64,000 bases of DNA from assembly GCA_037179385.1 (NCBI GenBank), contig CM074185.1, positions 51,339,000 through 51,402,999 on the forward strand. The letters run 5' to 3'. The stretch's first letter is position 1, and each line of letters opens with the position of its first letter. Below, one piece after another: positions 11,662-25,492 of the stretch. Both the position numbers and the translations under genes were made by a program. The notes beneath the pieces were generated by a model. The model was not told where the DNA came from, ran no database searches, and was given only the letters and a program-made list of their open reading frames with translations. The DNA comes from Holothuria scabra (lineage: Eukaryota > Echinodermata > Holothuroidea > Aspidochirotida > Holothuriidae).

Positions 11662-14600
11662 CCTGTCCTGCAAATCCCACAGTATAATAGTCGTTCATTA
11701 TTTTGTTATGACCGACGTTATCTGAGCCATACTGGAATAGTACTAACTAGTAACAGTAACGTTGTAGGATATACAACGTTAACTGTGTACATTTACCAAC
11801 ACCATATGTACTACAGTACTTTTTCTAAAGTCTTCAGCTGAAGCAAGGCACAGTGAACCGTTTCTGCCAGGACAAAGCAGAGTTGTCGAGTACATGTTTC
11901 GTCTGAACCTATAACATGAAGTATAAATTATCTTGTGTGCTCGATGAGTAGGCTAAGTGAGGTTTTTGGGGTTCTCGAAAAGTATTTGTAAAATTAATTT
12001 GGTTTACATTACCAACCTTCGTTGCAGTTGACCGTTATGAGTATGCGTATATACTACGTGTACAATGGTTGAATCAGTGTGGGGGATGTGTACATATTTA
12101 TATTGCAAACACGACAAAGGACAAGTGGACTGAATTCAAACAGGAGCAGATATTTCAGCAGCTGTGAAGATCATCCGTAAATATTTACTCGCTGGGTTTG
12201 GTTGTTTTAATACAGACTATGCCTTGTTTTACGGAATATCAGTTCCTAATATTCTGGCATGGCAACGTGCTGTAAAATAATACTCCTATATACCTAATAA
12301 CCTACAATGGGAAGTTTGTTGTACAACTGAATTAGAGGAAGATCGTATAGTCTAAAAAGTTGACTTTGATGAAATTTGGGGTTTCTGATTAGAGCTTTGG
12401 AAGACGCAAAGTCGTGACATTATTTTCTACATCTTGTAAACTTACGAACGATAATCTACGATTCTTAAGGGATTCATTACCACATTGGCGACGAACACAA
12501 AAGTAGGTTTACTACCTTGTAATTTTGTGTGAAACTATACCCTGGAGAAATAATCAAATGTATCGAACAGGACAAAAATTTCTCTCTCCCTCTTTTCTCT
12601 CTTTGAAACCGTTAATGTGTATTGTATGCAAGCATAAACAGTCGCCTAAACAGGGATACACAATTCGACTGAAGGCTCAATAAAGCACAAACTATATTGT
12701 CATTAAAAAATCATAATCCTGTCTACGGGAAAAGTTCAAGAAGTACACTGTAAGGATATCATAGCTTTTAAAGGCTAAATAACCCCATTTTAAATAGTTA
12801 AAATCCTTCTATTAAACATTTAATGAAAACGTGAGTCTGTGACACGTTTCGTACAAAAAGGCCTCGGCTTATATCGCACCCTAATTACTCAAGGCCATGA
12901 GCTGTTCAGCATACTATCTAATGTGTGTGATGAAGGGCGTTACCAAACATTTTAAATTTTACTGATCTGCAAATGTCGATCAAAGTGTAATCATCAATAA
13001 TTATTTCGAATATCGAGGTATCAGCAAAAAATATAACTAGGGAGTTGCAAAAGCCTGCACTTTAAAACGTTTTTTCATTATTTTGAAACGATAAAAGCTG
13101 TGCAATAATTGAAATTTTGAACTTATGCATCATGGATCTTACATGGGTTCCAAGGGAGAGGGCAACCATCACCCAAACGTTACTTCAAAATCATGCTGGT
13201 GTCATCAAAAAAGAAAACCCAGCAGGGGCTGACAACCAAATCTTTTCTTTAAAATGAAGATGTGTCTCTCAAAAAGATCTCTCTTGAGGATTGATTTTTC
13301 AAAATTAGTGTGAGAAAATTGGCAGTTTCAGTTAAGCAATTCTGAACATGCTATCGGCAAGTACGTTCAAAGCCAACTTAATGCAACCTTTGGGCTTGTC
13401 ACCGTAAATGCTGACAGGGTTTTCAACCCTACATTCATCCGGTTTTATCAATAATAAATTTTGACTGGCATTACACCACTTTCGCCTCGTTTGAACACAC
13501 TAGTGTCAAATACAAAGGCATGGTTTATTTTTACGATATACATGCTACAAGTGCTTACCAAACTGACATATAAGCAGCAATGCTATTTCCCTTTTGATTC
13601 CCTCTTTCTTATTGTCAATTCGCTGTCCTGATGGTATCAGTCTTTCAAATGTGGGGTAGGGAAAGGGTGAAAGGCAAAGGAAACGTTGGGAAAAAACATT
13701 TCGCGCCTAGCACGAAACCAAGCATAAAGCGCTGGTTTCGCCTAAATTGGGATCCAAGGAGCGAAGATCCCGGGAGCTCTGAGGATTTGGCCTGCATAGG
13801 TTCCATGTGAGACAAACTGAGTCTCAAGATACGAAGTACATTTTGCTTAGGCAGAGCTAGTCCATGGCCTGCTAAGAGATCCTGTTCGGTTCCATTGGGG
13901 AAAATTTTAAAAAAGGGGGATTAAAAAGCGTACCACGTACAGACTAATTACTAAGGTTTTCTCTGTCGTCGTCCTCTTCTTATAACCTACAATTAATAAA
14001 GACAGGACTTAATAAAAAAAAGTTTATTCTCCTCAGAATGCAGTCTATGAAAAAAATGTAATCGTATTCCTATACAAAATTAAAATTAAAGAGTAATCTG
14101 TTTGCAGAAAGATTGGGTTAAATGAAAAAAAATTGCATTAAGCATGTCTTCTAGTAGCTTGGTACACTTATCTTACTTTTCTCAGATTAACTTCAACCCG
14201 ACGATGTACACTTTCGTTGACGTCTGATGCGATTGCGGAGGTGAAAAGTTTGAGGACAAGTATAGAAGTATTAGTTATATATATGTCATGAAGACCTAGT
14301 AATTTTAACCAGCATTCGGTATCAAAGTTCATAACGGCCCATCCCAACGTTTTCCACATTCCGTGCAACCCTAGAATATCTTACAGCATGGGGACGTGTA
14401 AATATAATGAACCGTATTGGCAAACAAGTTGAGCATGGTTATTGGTGCTTATCTGGCACTAATCGAAGTCCGAGAGGAAAATTGACCTTAAGATAGCAAA
14501 GTGTAACTAAGATGAATGGGTTGATAGTTCATTGACGTCACGCGATCTGTACGAAAATTTAGGGGACAAACAAGTGTAGTAAACTAGGAAAAGAGAAAAA

Positions 14601-16148
14601 AAACTGCGTTACCGATTGGTCTCAGCCTGAGAGAGTTGTTATTCGGTTATTCCAATAACAATCATCTGGTCTTAGGCGACTTGAAGAATGTAATGTTGCT
14701 ATAGAAAGTCGCTGGGGTAATTTGGAACATGTGTAGCCTGTAATATACTACCATAGCAAAAATTTGTGCTTTTTGTGCAGTCAACGTCAATCAAAGAGCG
14801 CAAGCCACGATGTGTTCGTGGTCTAGGGTGTGCGGGTAGGATAGGCGACGAGGGAAGGAGGGGGATAGCGACTGAACTAATGTATATGTGGATATTATCC
14901 TTAATGTTCAAAAGGGAAATGGAGCTTAAGTGAGACATGTCCTTGCCCCAACTTTAAGAGCGTGCTTTTGGTATTCGCATGACTCACCCTATCAACGCAC
15001 TCAACCGCGCTGTAGATTACCCAAGGGAATTTACATTATCCAAAGTTTATCGATTACAAACCAAATGTTACTTTCATATAACTCAGCTGACTCACTTTCT
15101 GGTGGAAAATGCCACATAACATTGTCGTGACGTATCACATTAGTTAAGAGGGTTGAAATAAACCGTAATGTGGAGAATATTTGAGACATGGATGGCGTCA
15201 GGAGAGAGAAATGAAAAGTGTAACTGTATGCTTTTGACAACCATATCATAATTATGTTTATTCCTGCTTTATACAAATAAGGGCATCCTGCTACAAAGTG
15301 TGGTAGGCCAAAGATTTTCCTGATTTCCGGAGCAGAGATGTTGATTTAAAGCCATTAGGCTAAGAAATGTTTGACGAAAACAAGTCTCGAATAAATCTGC
15401 CCATCATTTGCCTGTGTGGTGCCAGGCTCTGTGACATCCGCTCCTTAGGTTGTCGCCACTCACTTGATCAAAGTTTTTCTTTGCGATGGGCTGAACGAAA
15501 ATACCTCATCCGCTTCTCGTGCGGGCTAAGCACCAATCAGTCAATGAAAATATAAATTCAAGTATAGCAAAAGTGTAGGCATAGTTACCGACAGGTATTT
15601 CTTATGCAGATACTTCCAATTCCACCAACCTACTTACTTTTAGCCTCTTCCTCAACTATATCCTTATCCAACTACAATTTCCCCGTTTTTCGCTTCAATA
15701 CATAATGATGAGCATATGAAACTCTAATGTGTAATCAGAACACTCTCAGCGCGTGCTGTGTAATAAAAGGTGTCTGCACTCTTTGAATCTGGTGTCAATC
15801 AATTGTAGTGAACTCCGGGTAAAATTGTAAAACTCATGACTGCGTAAAGTAACAATCAGTTGTAAAAGTTTGTAAGGACATCAACACAGCAGAACGGAGG
15901 AAGTCACGACAGTCTCACGACGTAGAAGCCTAAATGTCAAGGAGTCTGTTATTTGAAGTCTTGTTGTCGGGGAAGTATTGTTTTTTGGGGAACAGGAACT
16001 TTACCGGAAGTAGCATCCAGTTGGTTTCGCCCACCGGTTTTTCACCAGAGAGTCGACTGTGGGGCTGGTGGGGGAAGGCTGGTATCACATATTACAACAG
16101 TTTTCATTTTGTTTCATTATCCTGATATGGACCCAGACTGAGGGTTTG
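11662..16148. other. no gene seen
   Basis: About 4.5 kb of AT-rich sequence in which I could identify neither an exon nor a repeat boundary. Open frames are all below 82 codons, on both strands, with no domain. Confidence 0.5.
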
Positions 16149-16156
16149 CTTCCGCC

Positions 16157-16438
16157 CATGGGCGTCCGCAGAAAAAAAGTCAGGGGGTGGCCAAATTTCT
16201 AGAGAGGGGCAAAACCTTTAAGTCACCATGAATTGACACAAAGCATGCGAAAATTTCAGCCCAAAATGCCTCCCAGATCGCCGGAAATGGCATTTCTAAA
16301 GCCTATTTTTCGCATAGAAACTTTGAAAACACGTTTTGTTCGGGGTTTTGCTTTGATTTTTATACGTTTTTCAAATTTTTGATTTTCCATGGGGGGGGGG
16401 GGGAGTTCCCCCCTTGCCCATACCCGCGGACGTCCATG
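16157..16438. mobile_element. hAT-type MITE (CATGGGCGTCCGC family), copy 2
   Basis: It starts CATGGGCGTCCGCAG and ends CGCGGACGTCCATG. The exact 8-bp duplication CTTCCGCC lies at 16,149-16,156 and 16,439-16,446. The interior is very close to that of the copy at 26,845, including GGAAATGGCATTTCTAAAGC, the phrase TTTTGCTTTGATTTTTA and a 13-base G tract (16,391-16,403) before the right end. 282 bp, non-coding. Confidence 0.92.
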
Positions 16439-16446
16439 CTTCCGCC

Positions 16447-17399
16447 CTACCCAACCCCTTTTATTTTGATTGACTTATTTTGATTGACAGATGTCAGAAC
16501 ATACCATGTATGGGCGTCTCATTTTCACCACGCAGCTGACTCTCCTTCCCGTCGTGGCCAAGTACACTTGGCGCTCGTATGGCTTCGAGTTTTTCGCCCA
16601 CGGAATCAGCCCAAGTCCCAATCCTAACCTTCTTCGTAAAAATTCAGACTCTAGGCATAACTTGTTACGGTATTCAAAGATCTGAAATTCTGGGTCGAAA
16701 ATTTTTTATAGTCTCAATTGGTTCCTAGCACAAACACTCTTAGGAAAACTTTGCAAGTTGAAAATTACGTTTGCTAAGTTACGGAAATTATTCGTAACAT
16801 ATGCACACAATACCTTCAAGTTTACTCTGGATACATAAATATCTGCGTCAACTTGTCTTTCAAGTGCCGTAGATATCAAGCCAAAATATTCTCTTTCATG
16901 GAAATATCATAAATCGGATGACTGAGTGTAGCAAAACAAACTCTTTCAGAACAACTTCAAAGGTTGCCTTTCTATGAGGCGACTAGAATTTATTACTCTT
17001 TTAGTGCACACTAACTTTGTCGCATCTCACTCAGTTAACCTAGCAGCTTTCAAGCGTGACATTTACAAATTCAATATTCGCGATGTACTTAACAACAATA
17101 TTGTCCAAGATGTCATGTTATCATTGTGATAAATATTACGTAGGCTGCAGAATGTGCACGTGATTTATCTTGAATTATTTTATACTTACTGGGTAAAAAT
17201 CCTTAACTTCCATTGGCCCATACCGGTCAGGTGACCGTAACCTCATTTTAAGCTCTTTTATTATATTCAGATGTGTGCTATTTTAATGTAGCAATATTTA
17301 CAAAGTTGCATTTCCTTTTCTTCTTTTAAATCATGATATTACTGAGTACGAATGAATGAGGTTAAACAACTCTGTGCCTGTGAATTAGCACTGAATAAT
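16447..17399. other. no gene seen
   Basis: Non-coding AT-rich sequence. The 64-codon frame at 16,491-16,685 shows no domain. Confidence 0.45.
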
Positions 17400-17672
17400 G
17401 CACCCCAAGGATTAATGCTATCGATGGATGCTGTCCAACTCCTCAGCTATTTGATTGACAACGAGTTCAAAAAATGCTGAGTACCGAAACTCATTACACA
17501 GCATGTACTGAACAGAGAGTTTTGATTACACATTAGGTTCTTTTATACTCACCCGAAACAATAAACTGAGATTTTGTCTTAGTGAGGGTGAACTTTAGAC
17601 ACTGTGGGAGGGCTGAAGTAACTAGGTTAGGAGAATTGGAACCGTTTGGGGTGAGAGGATCATAGGCCTTTT
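17400..17672. repeat. ~300-bp TIR repeat, copy 2
   Basis: It shares with 1,808-2,115 the words CACCCCAA, TTACACAGCATGTACTG, CAATAAACTGAGATT, TAGGTTAGGAGAATTGG and TTTGGGGTGAGAGGAT, in the same order. The left terminal sequence is not clearly preserved. Confidence 0.6.
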
Positions 17673-18053
17673 ACAAAAGTATGGGATTTTTATTCGAAAG
17701 GACTGTTATATTTCTTGAAACACTTTGTATATTAATTTCAAAGGTTTCAGTAAAGCCGAATTCTAGTCAGAAGGCATGCATGCCTAGAATTTGTGTTAGC
17801 ACCGGGGACGTGTACTGTAAATTTCTCATTCCTCTACTTAGGGGAATTCATTTTAAGTCCTCCTAATAGAAGTGTCGTCCTTACTGACTACCGTTCCCGT
17901 AGCTATTTTAGCGGTCAGATTCGATTGTCAAGGATAACAGTCTGATGCCGTATAATATTGTACATCAAAATATCTTGTACATACATTTTCAAATTAAGAT
18001 ATCATCCATCGCATGCAACTTCAGTGCTGGATTAACCGTTCAAGGGATCAATC

Positions 18054-18181
18054 ATGGGTACCAATATGACTATCTTTTTGACCCTAGGCTACCCTATATC
18101 CTAGGGTCAAGGGGTGTAGAGGAATGCGAGGGATCAATAGTTAACAATATGACTATCTTTCTGACCCTAGGCTACCCTATA
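18054..18181. repeat. 76-bp tandem duplication
   Basis: GGGATCAAT, then AATATGACTATCTTT and GACCCTAGGCTACCCTATA, occur twice, starting at 18,054 and 18,130. Between the copies CCTAGGGTCAA inverts part of the unit, so a small hairpin is also possible. No coding role was seen. Confidence 0.6.
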
Positions 18182-21100
18182 GCCTCCAATGCTCCGTCAA
18201 AACAACCCTTTCTCCAAACAACACGACCCGGGACATCAAAACATTGATCATGCTTGTAGGCAATTCCTTTGGCGTAACGCGACACAGTGCCGGTTCTTCC
18301 CTGGCTTATAGCTTCATGATCCTTTACCTCATCGGGCGGACGAATAAGTTGCTCAGTTTTTCGTTACAACCAGACGATTTTCTTGAACAACTAACGAACA
18401 ACTAACATAGCTCCGCCACGCAGATTACAGGCCACTTAAGGCACTCGTGTACGGCCAAATTCACTTGACATTTAGATGAGATTATATGGCACTATTTCAT
18501 TATTATAAGTTAATAGTTTGGGACGGTTTTTTCTTTCTGTCTATCAGGAATACATTTTTATATCGTATGTTTATTCTGCGACGTCATCGGATTATCGTTT
18601 GTCCCTCTATTCAAACCAATAAACATCCCACTGTCTACCTTAAAACATCGGATGACACACCCATAAAATAACTTGAACTTAGATCTGGTACAGGGTCAAT
18701 AAAAATCCTAATTGACAAATACTGAAAGATCATAAAATATTTGATCTGATATAGTAACATGATTTCAGTGCACGAATGCACGGTCAAACCAGAGAGTCTG
18801 GACTTAGGGAACTGGCCCCTAGTGGCTATAGCAAAATTAATAAATAAGCTTAACGGATGGGGTGCGTGGCTGGCGATTTTTTCTCCCTAAATTTACTTTG
18901 TTAAATGTTCATATTTACTGTCGTCCTGTTTTTTAAAGCACTGAAGCCGACGGTGTAAGTAAATCCAATATTTGAGATTAAAAAATGCATGCAGAATGTT
19001 GATTAGACCACTCCACCTATCGAACACTTGCTATCTTAAATACAGGACCACTTAAATGAGTATTCCTCTTGGTTTTTTTTTGGGGGGGGGGGGGGGCTGA
19101 TAGGTTTTAAGGTCGTGAGAGTTCCAGTGCCTGCCTGACTCACATGCGTAGGCATAATTCTTGATTTGCGTCCCAATCAAACTGTTCATTCAAGAAGGGG
19201 AGTTCTCCCCCTCCCCATTTGAAAATTTTTGATTATAGATACAACCTGGTGCAACACTCAGCATCATTGTAAATCATTTTTTTTTTAATTCCGTTTCAAA
19301 ATAATTTCCCAGGATGTGATGGTGAGGGCCCCTCTAGGTACCACACCCCCAATAATTTCCCCATTGTCTTACACACTAAATAAGCTCCCTTTCGAGGCCC
19401 CTGCAGCCTTTTCAAAGTTCACAGCTCTCTCAAGACACCCATAACTTGATAGCTGACAATTTTGCCCATAATGGCTCTACAACTTTTCCATACCATGACC
19501 GTTTAGATTTCGAGATAGAAGGACTTAAAGGTTTTCTGGGGTACACCTACCCGTAGCCTCTTCCTAAACACGTAAAATCTCCGTCATTTGACAGCAATCT
19601 TTTTAAATCACCATAAATCTTACCAAAATTTTCAACATCCACACTCTGGCTAGTTTTCTTTCATATTCATGGACTTTCATCATCCTGCTGACAGGTTATT
19701 CTCACAAAATTTGGTTCAAACCAGAGTAAAAAACTACTTCTTTGAGGGTGTGCACTTGACACTCTAGAACACTACCCTAATGGAGTAGTGAGACCTCTAG
19801 TACGACAATGTTGTCACTAACATGTGAAAAATTATCCAAAAATGAGCAGTATCCGAAAATGTTGGCCGGTAAACTTAGCCAAAGCCGGGTAGTTTATGAT
19901 CTACCCGGTTAGTTTATAGAAAAAATAAACCTACTAAAATGAAATATAAAACTTCAAGAGTGTGAAATATTTTCAGGGGATGGGTTTTAGAGTTAAAGAG
20001 CATTCAGACGATGGAACTTGGAAAGTTTGATGTGAGCATTTTCATGGGAGCCCTTAAACAATATCATTAAGGTATCAAGATATCAACTCCATAAACCACA
20101 TTAAGGGCTCGCGCTTCACTTACCTCCTCCTTCGTAATGCCTTTAAGACATTTTAGGCAGAATAATTGATATCACTGTCAGAGGCGGGGAAACAGAATTT
20201 GGAAAGTTATAACCCTTTCATTTTTGACAAGGGCATTGTCTCACACAATTAATCCCCCTCATTGTTTAGGTCCACTTGCGAAAAAAATGATAATTCGTAC
20301 GGGAAAATTGGATGTGGGCATCCTACACTCAACCTAAGCCAATGACTTTATTTGGTAGGACACAAACAGAAGAACTTGTTTGGGAATGATTTCTTCTCCA
20401 TCGGTAGAAAGGTCCCCACCATGGACTTCGGTGTGTGTCAGCTGACATGCTTTATGGGATGTATTCATAATGGTCAGTTATGATAAAGGGTTAACTATAT
20501 AAAACGTGCGCTAGGTTATCACGGACCATCGCATTGAAGCAACCTTGACCAGCACCCCTGACAAAAAATTCCGCCATTGTCAAATAATTAGCCTCGATGT
20601 GGAGAAAATGAAGATTAAAATTGTGAATGTGATCAGGGAGTTAGATGTGATCAACGAATCTCTGATATCAACAAAACGACAATGAAGCCTTTACCAAAAT
20701 GCATGAAACATAGATATATCGTATAGCTGACATGCGTCGACACTACTGCGATGCGCGTCTTTCTATTTTGCCCATCCAGGCGACGATTGTACAGCAGTTG
20801 TTTCTAAGGTGTTGTCGAGAGGGCGTATTGGTAACGCAGCTACTGCGTATGATCAGTAACAACCAATACACGAATCCGGACAGCAAGTGATGGTCTGATT
20901 TTAGTCGGCCATAACAGGGGTCCATCACCTTTAAATCTTTCGATTTCCTTGCTTACCTCTATCATGGATAGTTTTACACTAATTTGTATCTTGATTTCCT
21001 CAAGTTCACTAAATATGAGGGTTTGAAATTCATGTAAACAATAAATAAAGACGGTTTTAGGCTGATGGACCCCACTAATGGCGATCCACATGTAAAAACA

Positions 21101-21279
21101 AGCGCTAATCGGATTCGTCTATATGTCAAACTGAAACGCCTTGACGTCACGTGCATGACCTTTATACCGGATTCCTTAAAACAGGAATGAAGTCATCCCA
21201 ATTTGAATACGTGGTCTACCATCATTCATGACTGGCTTCTCGAGACACATGTGAAAATATTTCCCTTACTGAACTGTTT
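18182..21279. other. no gene seen
   Basis: Non-coding. A T9-G15 homopolymer junction lies at 19,073-19,096. No delimitable element was found. Confidence 0.45.
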
Positions 21280-21487
21280 GTAGTCGGGAGGTCGGGAGTA
21301 CGAGTCCTGTCCGGGTCACACCGAATACTTAAAAAGCGGAAACTAATGTCATTGTGCTTGGTGCTCAGCATTAGCAATGGGGTGGGGAAAACAAGCCAGT
21401 ACTAGCCACAACAGGAAAAAAATGTGGTGACTGGCTCAACTTGTATCAATCGGTTGGAAATTGGGCAGTAAAACCCCATCTAAACTA
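21280..21487 (+). mobile_element. tRNA-derived SINE, 5'-truncated copy
   Basis: It begins in the second half of the tRNA-like head (GGGAGTACGAGTCCTGTCC, a B-box remnant). It continues with the SINE body: GTGCTTGGTGCTCAGC, GGGGAAAACAAGCCAGT, GTGACTGGCTCAACTTG and ATCGGTTGGAAATTGGGC, ending AAAACCCCATCTAA. The same order of words is found at 43,521, 59,165 and, shortened, at 57,307 and 38,791. Non-coding; mobilised, if at all, by a LINE. Confidence 0.75.
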
Positions 21488-22239
21488 ACCTAACCTCACT
21501 TAATTATGACATTTACGAGGAGCATAACTCATTGTTTTCACTTGGAAATAAGATAGGCCTATTTCATCAGAAGCCAGTTACCCCTTACACCAGGAGGGAT
21601 GAAATAGAACAAGGGATTCTTTGTAATGGAAGTTTCTAGTATTAACCTATCCATGATCGCGAATTAGAATAATACCGATATTCTCTTGCAATGAAAAATT
21701 TAAGTTCTTGTGGCACACGTGTTAAATACCCTTATCGCGTATACAAGTTTTCACACGATTCACGACTGTTATCGATACATTTTAGTCTACAACTTAACGT
21801 TACCTGTCACACACACCCTCAAAGTTAGTGACATAATTGCTTCTGAAGTGATATATACATACTATGGCGAGTGACTTACAATTACCTTGTCGAAACCTTT
21901 GGACTGCTTTAAGACATTTACACGTTAACAAACAATCGGTGATAAATTCTGTTTCAAGTGGGCTTAGGCTACACAAATCAACACGGCCTTTCATTATATA
22001 GGCCACTACACCAACGTAAATGGGAAGCCTTTGTATAGTCACTCGGTATAGCTGCTTAAGTTTACAAGTGTCCAAATTAATTGAAAAAGATGCAAGTGAA
22101 TACAAACACATGTCATTTTACTTTCACTATATTATGTGTTAATATTGTTTACCAACTTAGGAGAGTGAATTACAAAAAAAGGGAAGAGCACTCCCAGAGT
22201 CCTAAGCAGCACTTGAAATTAACCCAGACATAAAAATTG
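21488..22239. other. no gene seen
   Basis: Non-coding. The minus-strand frame at 21,800-22,111 (103 codons) has no recognisable domain. Confidence 0.4.
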
Positions 22240-22470
22240 TAGGCCTCTGTCCCTGTATGGGTAGTCCACATGTTTGAGGAATAGTTTCGGGTTGCCCATA
22301 TTTCCCCCAAATATCAGGCGTTTACATATACCCCAGAACTATCCCATATGGGTCATGTTGATTAGCCCATATTGGCCCTGACTAATCCCGGGTGCAAAAT
22401 CATGGACCTCATATGGACCAAAAATGTGACCCATAAGGGTCTTGCATGGGTATATTACATGGGTAATTGA
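22240..22470. repeat. CCCATAT / ATGGGT palindrome-rich block
   Basis: It is dense in small palindromic words around CCCATATGGG and ATGGGT (for example near 22,345, 22,366, 22,410, 22,427 and 22,446), in both orientations. The density suggests a degenerate foldback element, but I could not delimit ends. Confidence 0.35.
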
Positions 22471-24614
22471 GAGGGGTGGTTTTTCTGAAAATAGAACACA
22501 AAAATACCATCAAATCCGAGACGAGTAGAAATATCGTGCCCACGACACTTTGAGACCGAGACCAAGACCTAGACTACGTGAGCTTTAGACCGACCCCATG
22601 AAATGCTGGTCTCGATTGAACCGGTCTTGAGACCTCCGACGCTTATCGCAGCGTAACATATCCATAATTTACTCCATAGAAGCACTAACAATTTTACAAA
22701 ATCTAGGGGAACTACTTCGCTTCTCTGAAATTCACACCCAAGCTAAAAGCAATGTCATTGACTTGCGTAATGATAAGAAAAAGTCCTTTAATTAAAATGA
22801 TCGGCATAATCGTCGGAATCGGGATCGGGGAGTTCGGAAAGCCTAGTTTTTAAAGCATGTCTTATCAAAATTCAGGCAATTTCTCAGTTAACACAAATTT
22901 ATTTCAAGCAAAAGTGAAATGCTGATTTCTATGACAAACCGTCCCGTGATTCCCTGAACGGGTTCTCAGGTTGCAAAATGTCCCAACGATAGTACTTTAC
23001 TGCACCGCCTCTGTGTGTTACAAGAGACCCAGCTCGAAGAAGGTGGAATTTTGTTCGATTTCCCGGCTTCACTCAAGTTCATATATAACTCTGTTAAGTC
23101 TCATATGTAATTCTGTTCAGCCTAATTGTTCGGAAAAGATTTCAAAACTGTAAATACCCAAAGTTTTTAATGCTGGTGACGCTCATTATGTGGGTGGTGT
23201 TTGAACTTCCCCTAGAATGTGCACATGCTACGGACATGCAAAGAGACGCTCTACGTAGGCCTAATAGCTCTTTCTGACTTAAAACAGACGAGGAACAGGT
23301 ATACAAAAATGTCACCAGTTGATTTCTAATCTGGTCCCTGCAGAAAAGACTTCACTTTCACAATGTGTGCTCTTCACTACTCCTGTTTGACATCTCTGGT
23401 CTGGGTATTCAGTATTGAAGAACCTTACATTAGTTCCTGCAACCTTTTTAGAAAAGCAGTCTGACCGAATCGTGAACATGTGATTTAGTCCCTTCCAAAC
23501 TTTCAGGTAGCTTTAGCTGGATTTGATTCGATCATGGCGATGACCCGTGCAATGTGTCCACCCCAACGAGTCCCCCTCTCAGCTCTCTATACCTGTAGAT
23601 CGCTTTCATTTCGTTTTATTTCTCGGATGATGGGAAACATTAAAATTCCCTTCATTTGAACGGTTGAAGCTAATCATCAAGGTCAAAAGGCAGTACTACT
23701 GTATTTTTCAGACTCTTACTGTAGGATTTGACGGGATTAACAACTCCCTGCTTCGTTAAGTGTGCAACTACTTTCACTCTTAACAGGCCTGATTTCAATA
23801 CTGAACTTGTTCTCACTAGACCTATATCTACCAGCAAAACTTCATTTCTGAGATCTTTGTTAGTCATAGTCGGCTGACTGTAGTCTACATGTGCCTGGTA
23901 AGAATAATTGCACGAGACGGTATCAATATATTTATTCGCTGTAGCCGACTTATGATAGCAAACCAAAAACGGGTAATTTTTTTGTTCCGTCTAGGGTAAA
24001 TATTCAAATGTCAACCCCTGTAGAGGTCCTGTACCTGGGAAGAGACAAAGTGATAGGCGTCCCCTTTTCTCTTTAAGGATGTGGACGCATGTAACGTGAG
24101 ACGAAAAATGTTCTGTGAAAGCTTTGGTGGAAGTAGCCCGTATATATTGAAATTTTGTGAAGGGGGGAGGGGGACTCTTTTAAATATAGCGAGGTTACTA
24201 GGAAGCAGAATGACGATTTCTTTGAAGGGCCGATCAGAGTTTGTTTTAGCAAGTTTTATTTGACTTTACATACATTGAATTAAAACTAACATCAAATGAT
24301 CTGACGTCATGGTATGGCGTTGTGATTGGTTATGATATTTGCCGTTTAATTCTGATTGCCCGTTTACGAAATTTTCCGGGAAAACTGTTTTTAAAAAATA
24401 CTGTCATTATTTAGTGATTGTTTCTCTTACATCTGTGCTGATCACAATTTTCCGTTTATTTTTGGGTATGTAGGCGTAAGGCCGAAGGGATGCAAACATT
24501 TTTTCTCATTGTTAAGATCCAGGATGTTATGTAGACCTACAAAAATTCTAACTGAAACATTTACTTCTTTTCTTTTGTGGTGTGTAGGGCGCCACCGCCT
24601 CCTTTTACCTCACT
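22471..24614. other. no gene seen
   Basis: Non-coding by inspection. The 98-codon minus-strand frame 23,670-23,966 is open but matches no family I recognise. Confidence 0.4.
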
Positions 24615-24738
24615 GCAGGTCCGTAGACAGAAACGATCCTAAAGTGGTCAAAATATGTCGGGAAGAGAATTTCTCAAAGGAGTAAATACGTATTAAGTCA
24701 ATAGAAAATTAAACATTTATTGGTCGGAAAGCGTGTTT

Positions 24739-24856
24739 AAGGGGATTTCCTCTAGTCCCCTCCCATTTAGCCTGCGTAGGCCTCTGTGGCTGCAGTCCTC
24801 TTTAGGCTGCCGCCCATTAAATTTTTTTCGTAGCTGAACGAAAGGACTTCGTCCGC
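24739..24856 (+). repeat. dispersed repeat, inverse of 37,017-37,190
   Basis: The words AGGGGATTT, TTAGCCTGCGTA, CTGTGGCTGCAG, AGGCTGCCGCCC, TTTTTCGTAGC, GCTGAACGAAA and GACTTCGTCCGC recur in the same order on the opposite strand at 37,017-37,190. A possible outer TIR (CAGGTCCGTAG near 24,615 and CTACGGACCTA near 24,870) would make a ~270-bp hAT-like element, but no 8-bp duplication was found. Confidence 0.5.
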
Positions 24857-25079
24857 ACCTCCCATTTGGCTACGGACCTATGTCGCGAGCGAACCTTGAA
24901 TTGTTCAATATAAGCCGGCGGCAATCAAAGCGAGATCGTTTTAACTTCTATTCCTCAAGGCAATACACAAGGACTAAGTCATATGTTATATAAACGTGAA
25001 CAAGATGGTGAACGGGATTGATTTCATTAATCCATTCTAGTTTGTTTACGTGTTAAACTTATTATATGCAGGTTAGATG

Positions 25080-25183
25080 GCAGTAGTTTCCGTTTTTAAA
25101 GTCCTCCGTATGACCTGGCTAGGACTCGAACTCCAGACCTCCCAACTGCAAGTCTGATGCCCTAACCGCTTGACCATGCGGTC
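25080..25183 (-). mobile_element. tRNA-derived SINE head, minus strand
   Basis: Read on the minus strand, 25,183-25,112 is a 72-nt tRNA-like sequence starting GACCGCATGGTCAAGCGG (A-box region). It has a B box, GGAGTTCGAGTCC (+ strand complement 25,121-25,133), and ends CTAGCCAGGTC. It then runs into SINE body sequence towards 25,080. The anticodon arm does not pair well, so I call it a SINE head and not a working tRNA gene. Confidence 0.65.
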
Positions 25184-25492
25184 GATTGGTGGCAATGGGT
25201 GAAATCAACCACAGTATATCTTTGTTTTTAGATCGTGGACTAGAGCATCCCTCTCTTGTTTTCAGGAGCCTGATACATTCCTAGATACATCCCTTGTGTT
25301 TTTATACTGGGGACTTCCGGATTCCCCACACCCCGTTTTTTCCTTTTGGGGGAATTTGACGTATAACTTTTGTGGGTGTGTGAGTGGTCTTTCTTTTTTA
25401 GTTTGTACTAGATTTTTGTTCCTTGTAGAAGGCATGTTAAAGCTTATGAAATTGCACTCTAAAAACAGTTGGGTAAAATAACCACTAACACA

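Noticed and set aside
23670..23966. 98-codon minus-strand frame as an exon or retroelement remnant
   Set aside because: Open for about 300 bases and somewhat protein-like, but no family is recognised and there is no neighbouring exon. A protein profile search would decide.
24615..24880. Complete hAT element with CAGGTCCGTAG ends
   Set aside because: The terminal words are inverse, but no 8-bp duplication could be found at either side, so only the repeat core was annotated.
25112..25183. A working tRNA gene on the minus strand
   Set aside because: A and B boxes are present, but the anticodon stem does not pair and the sequence runs into SINE body.
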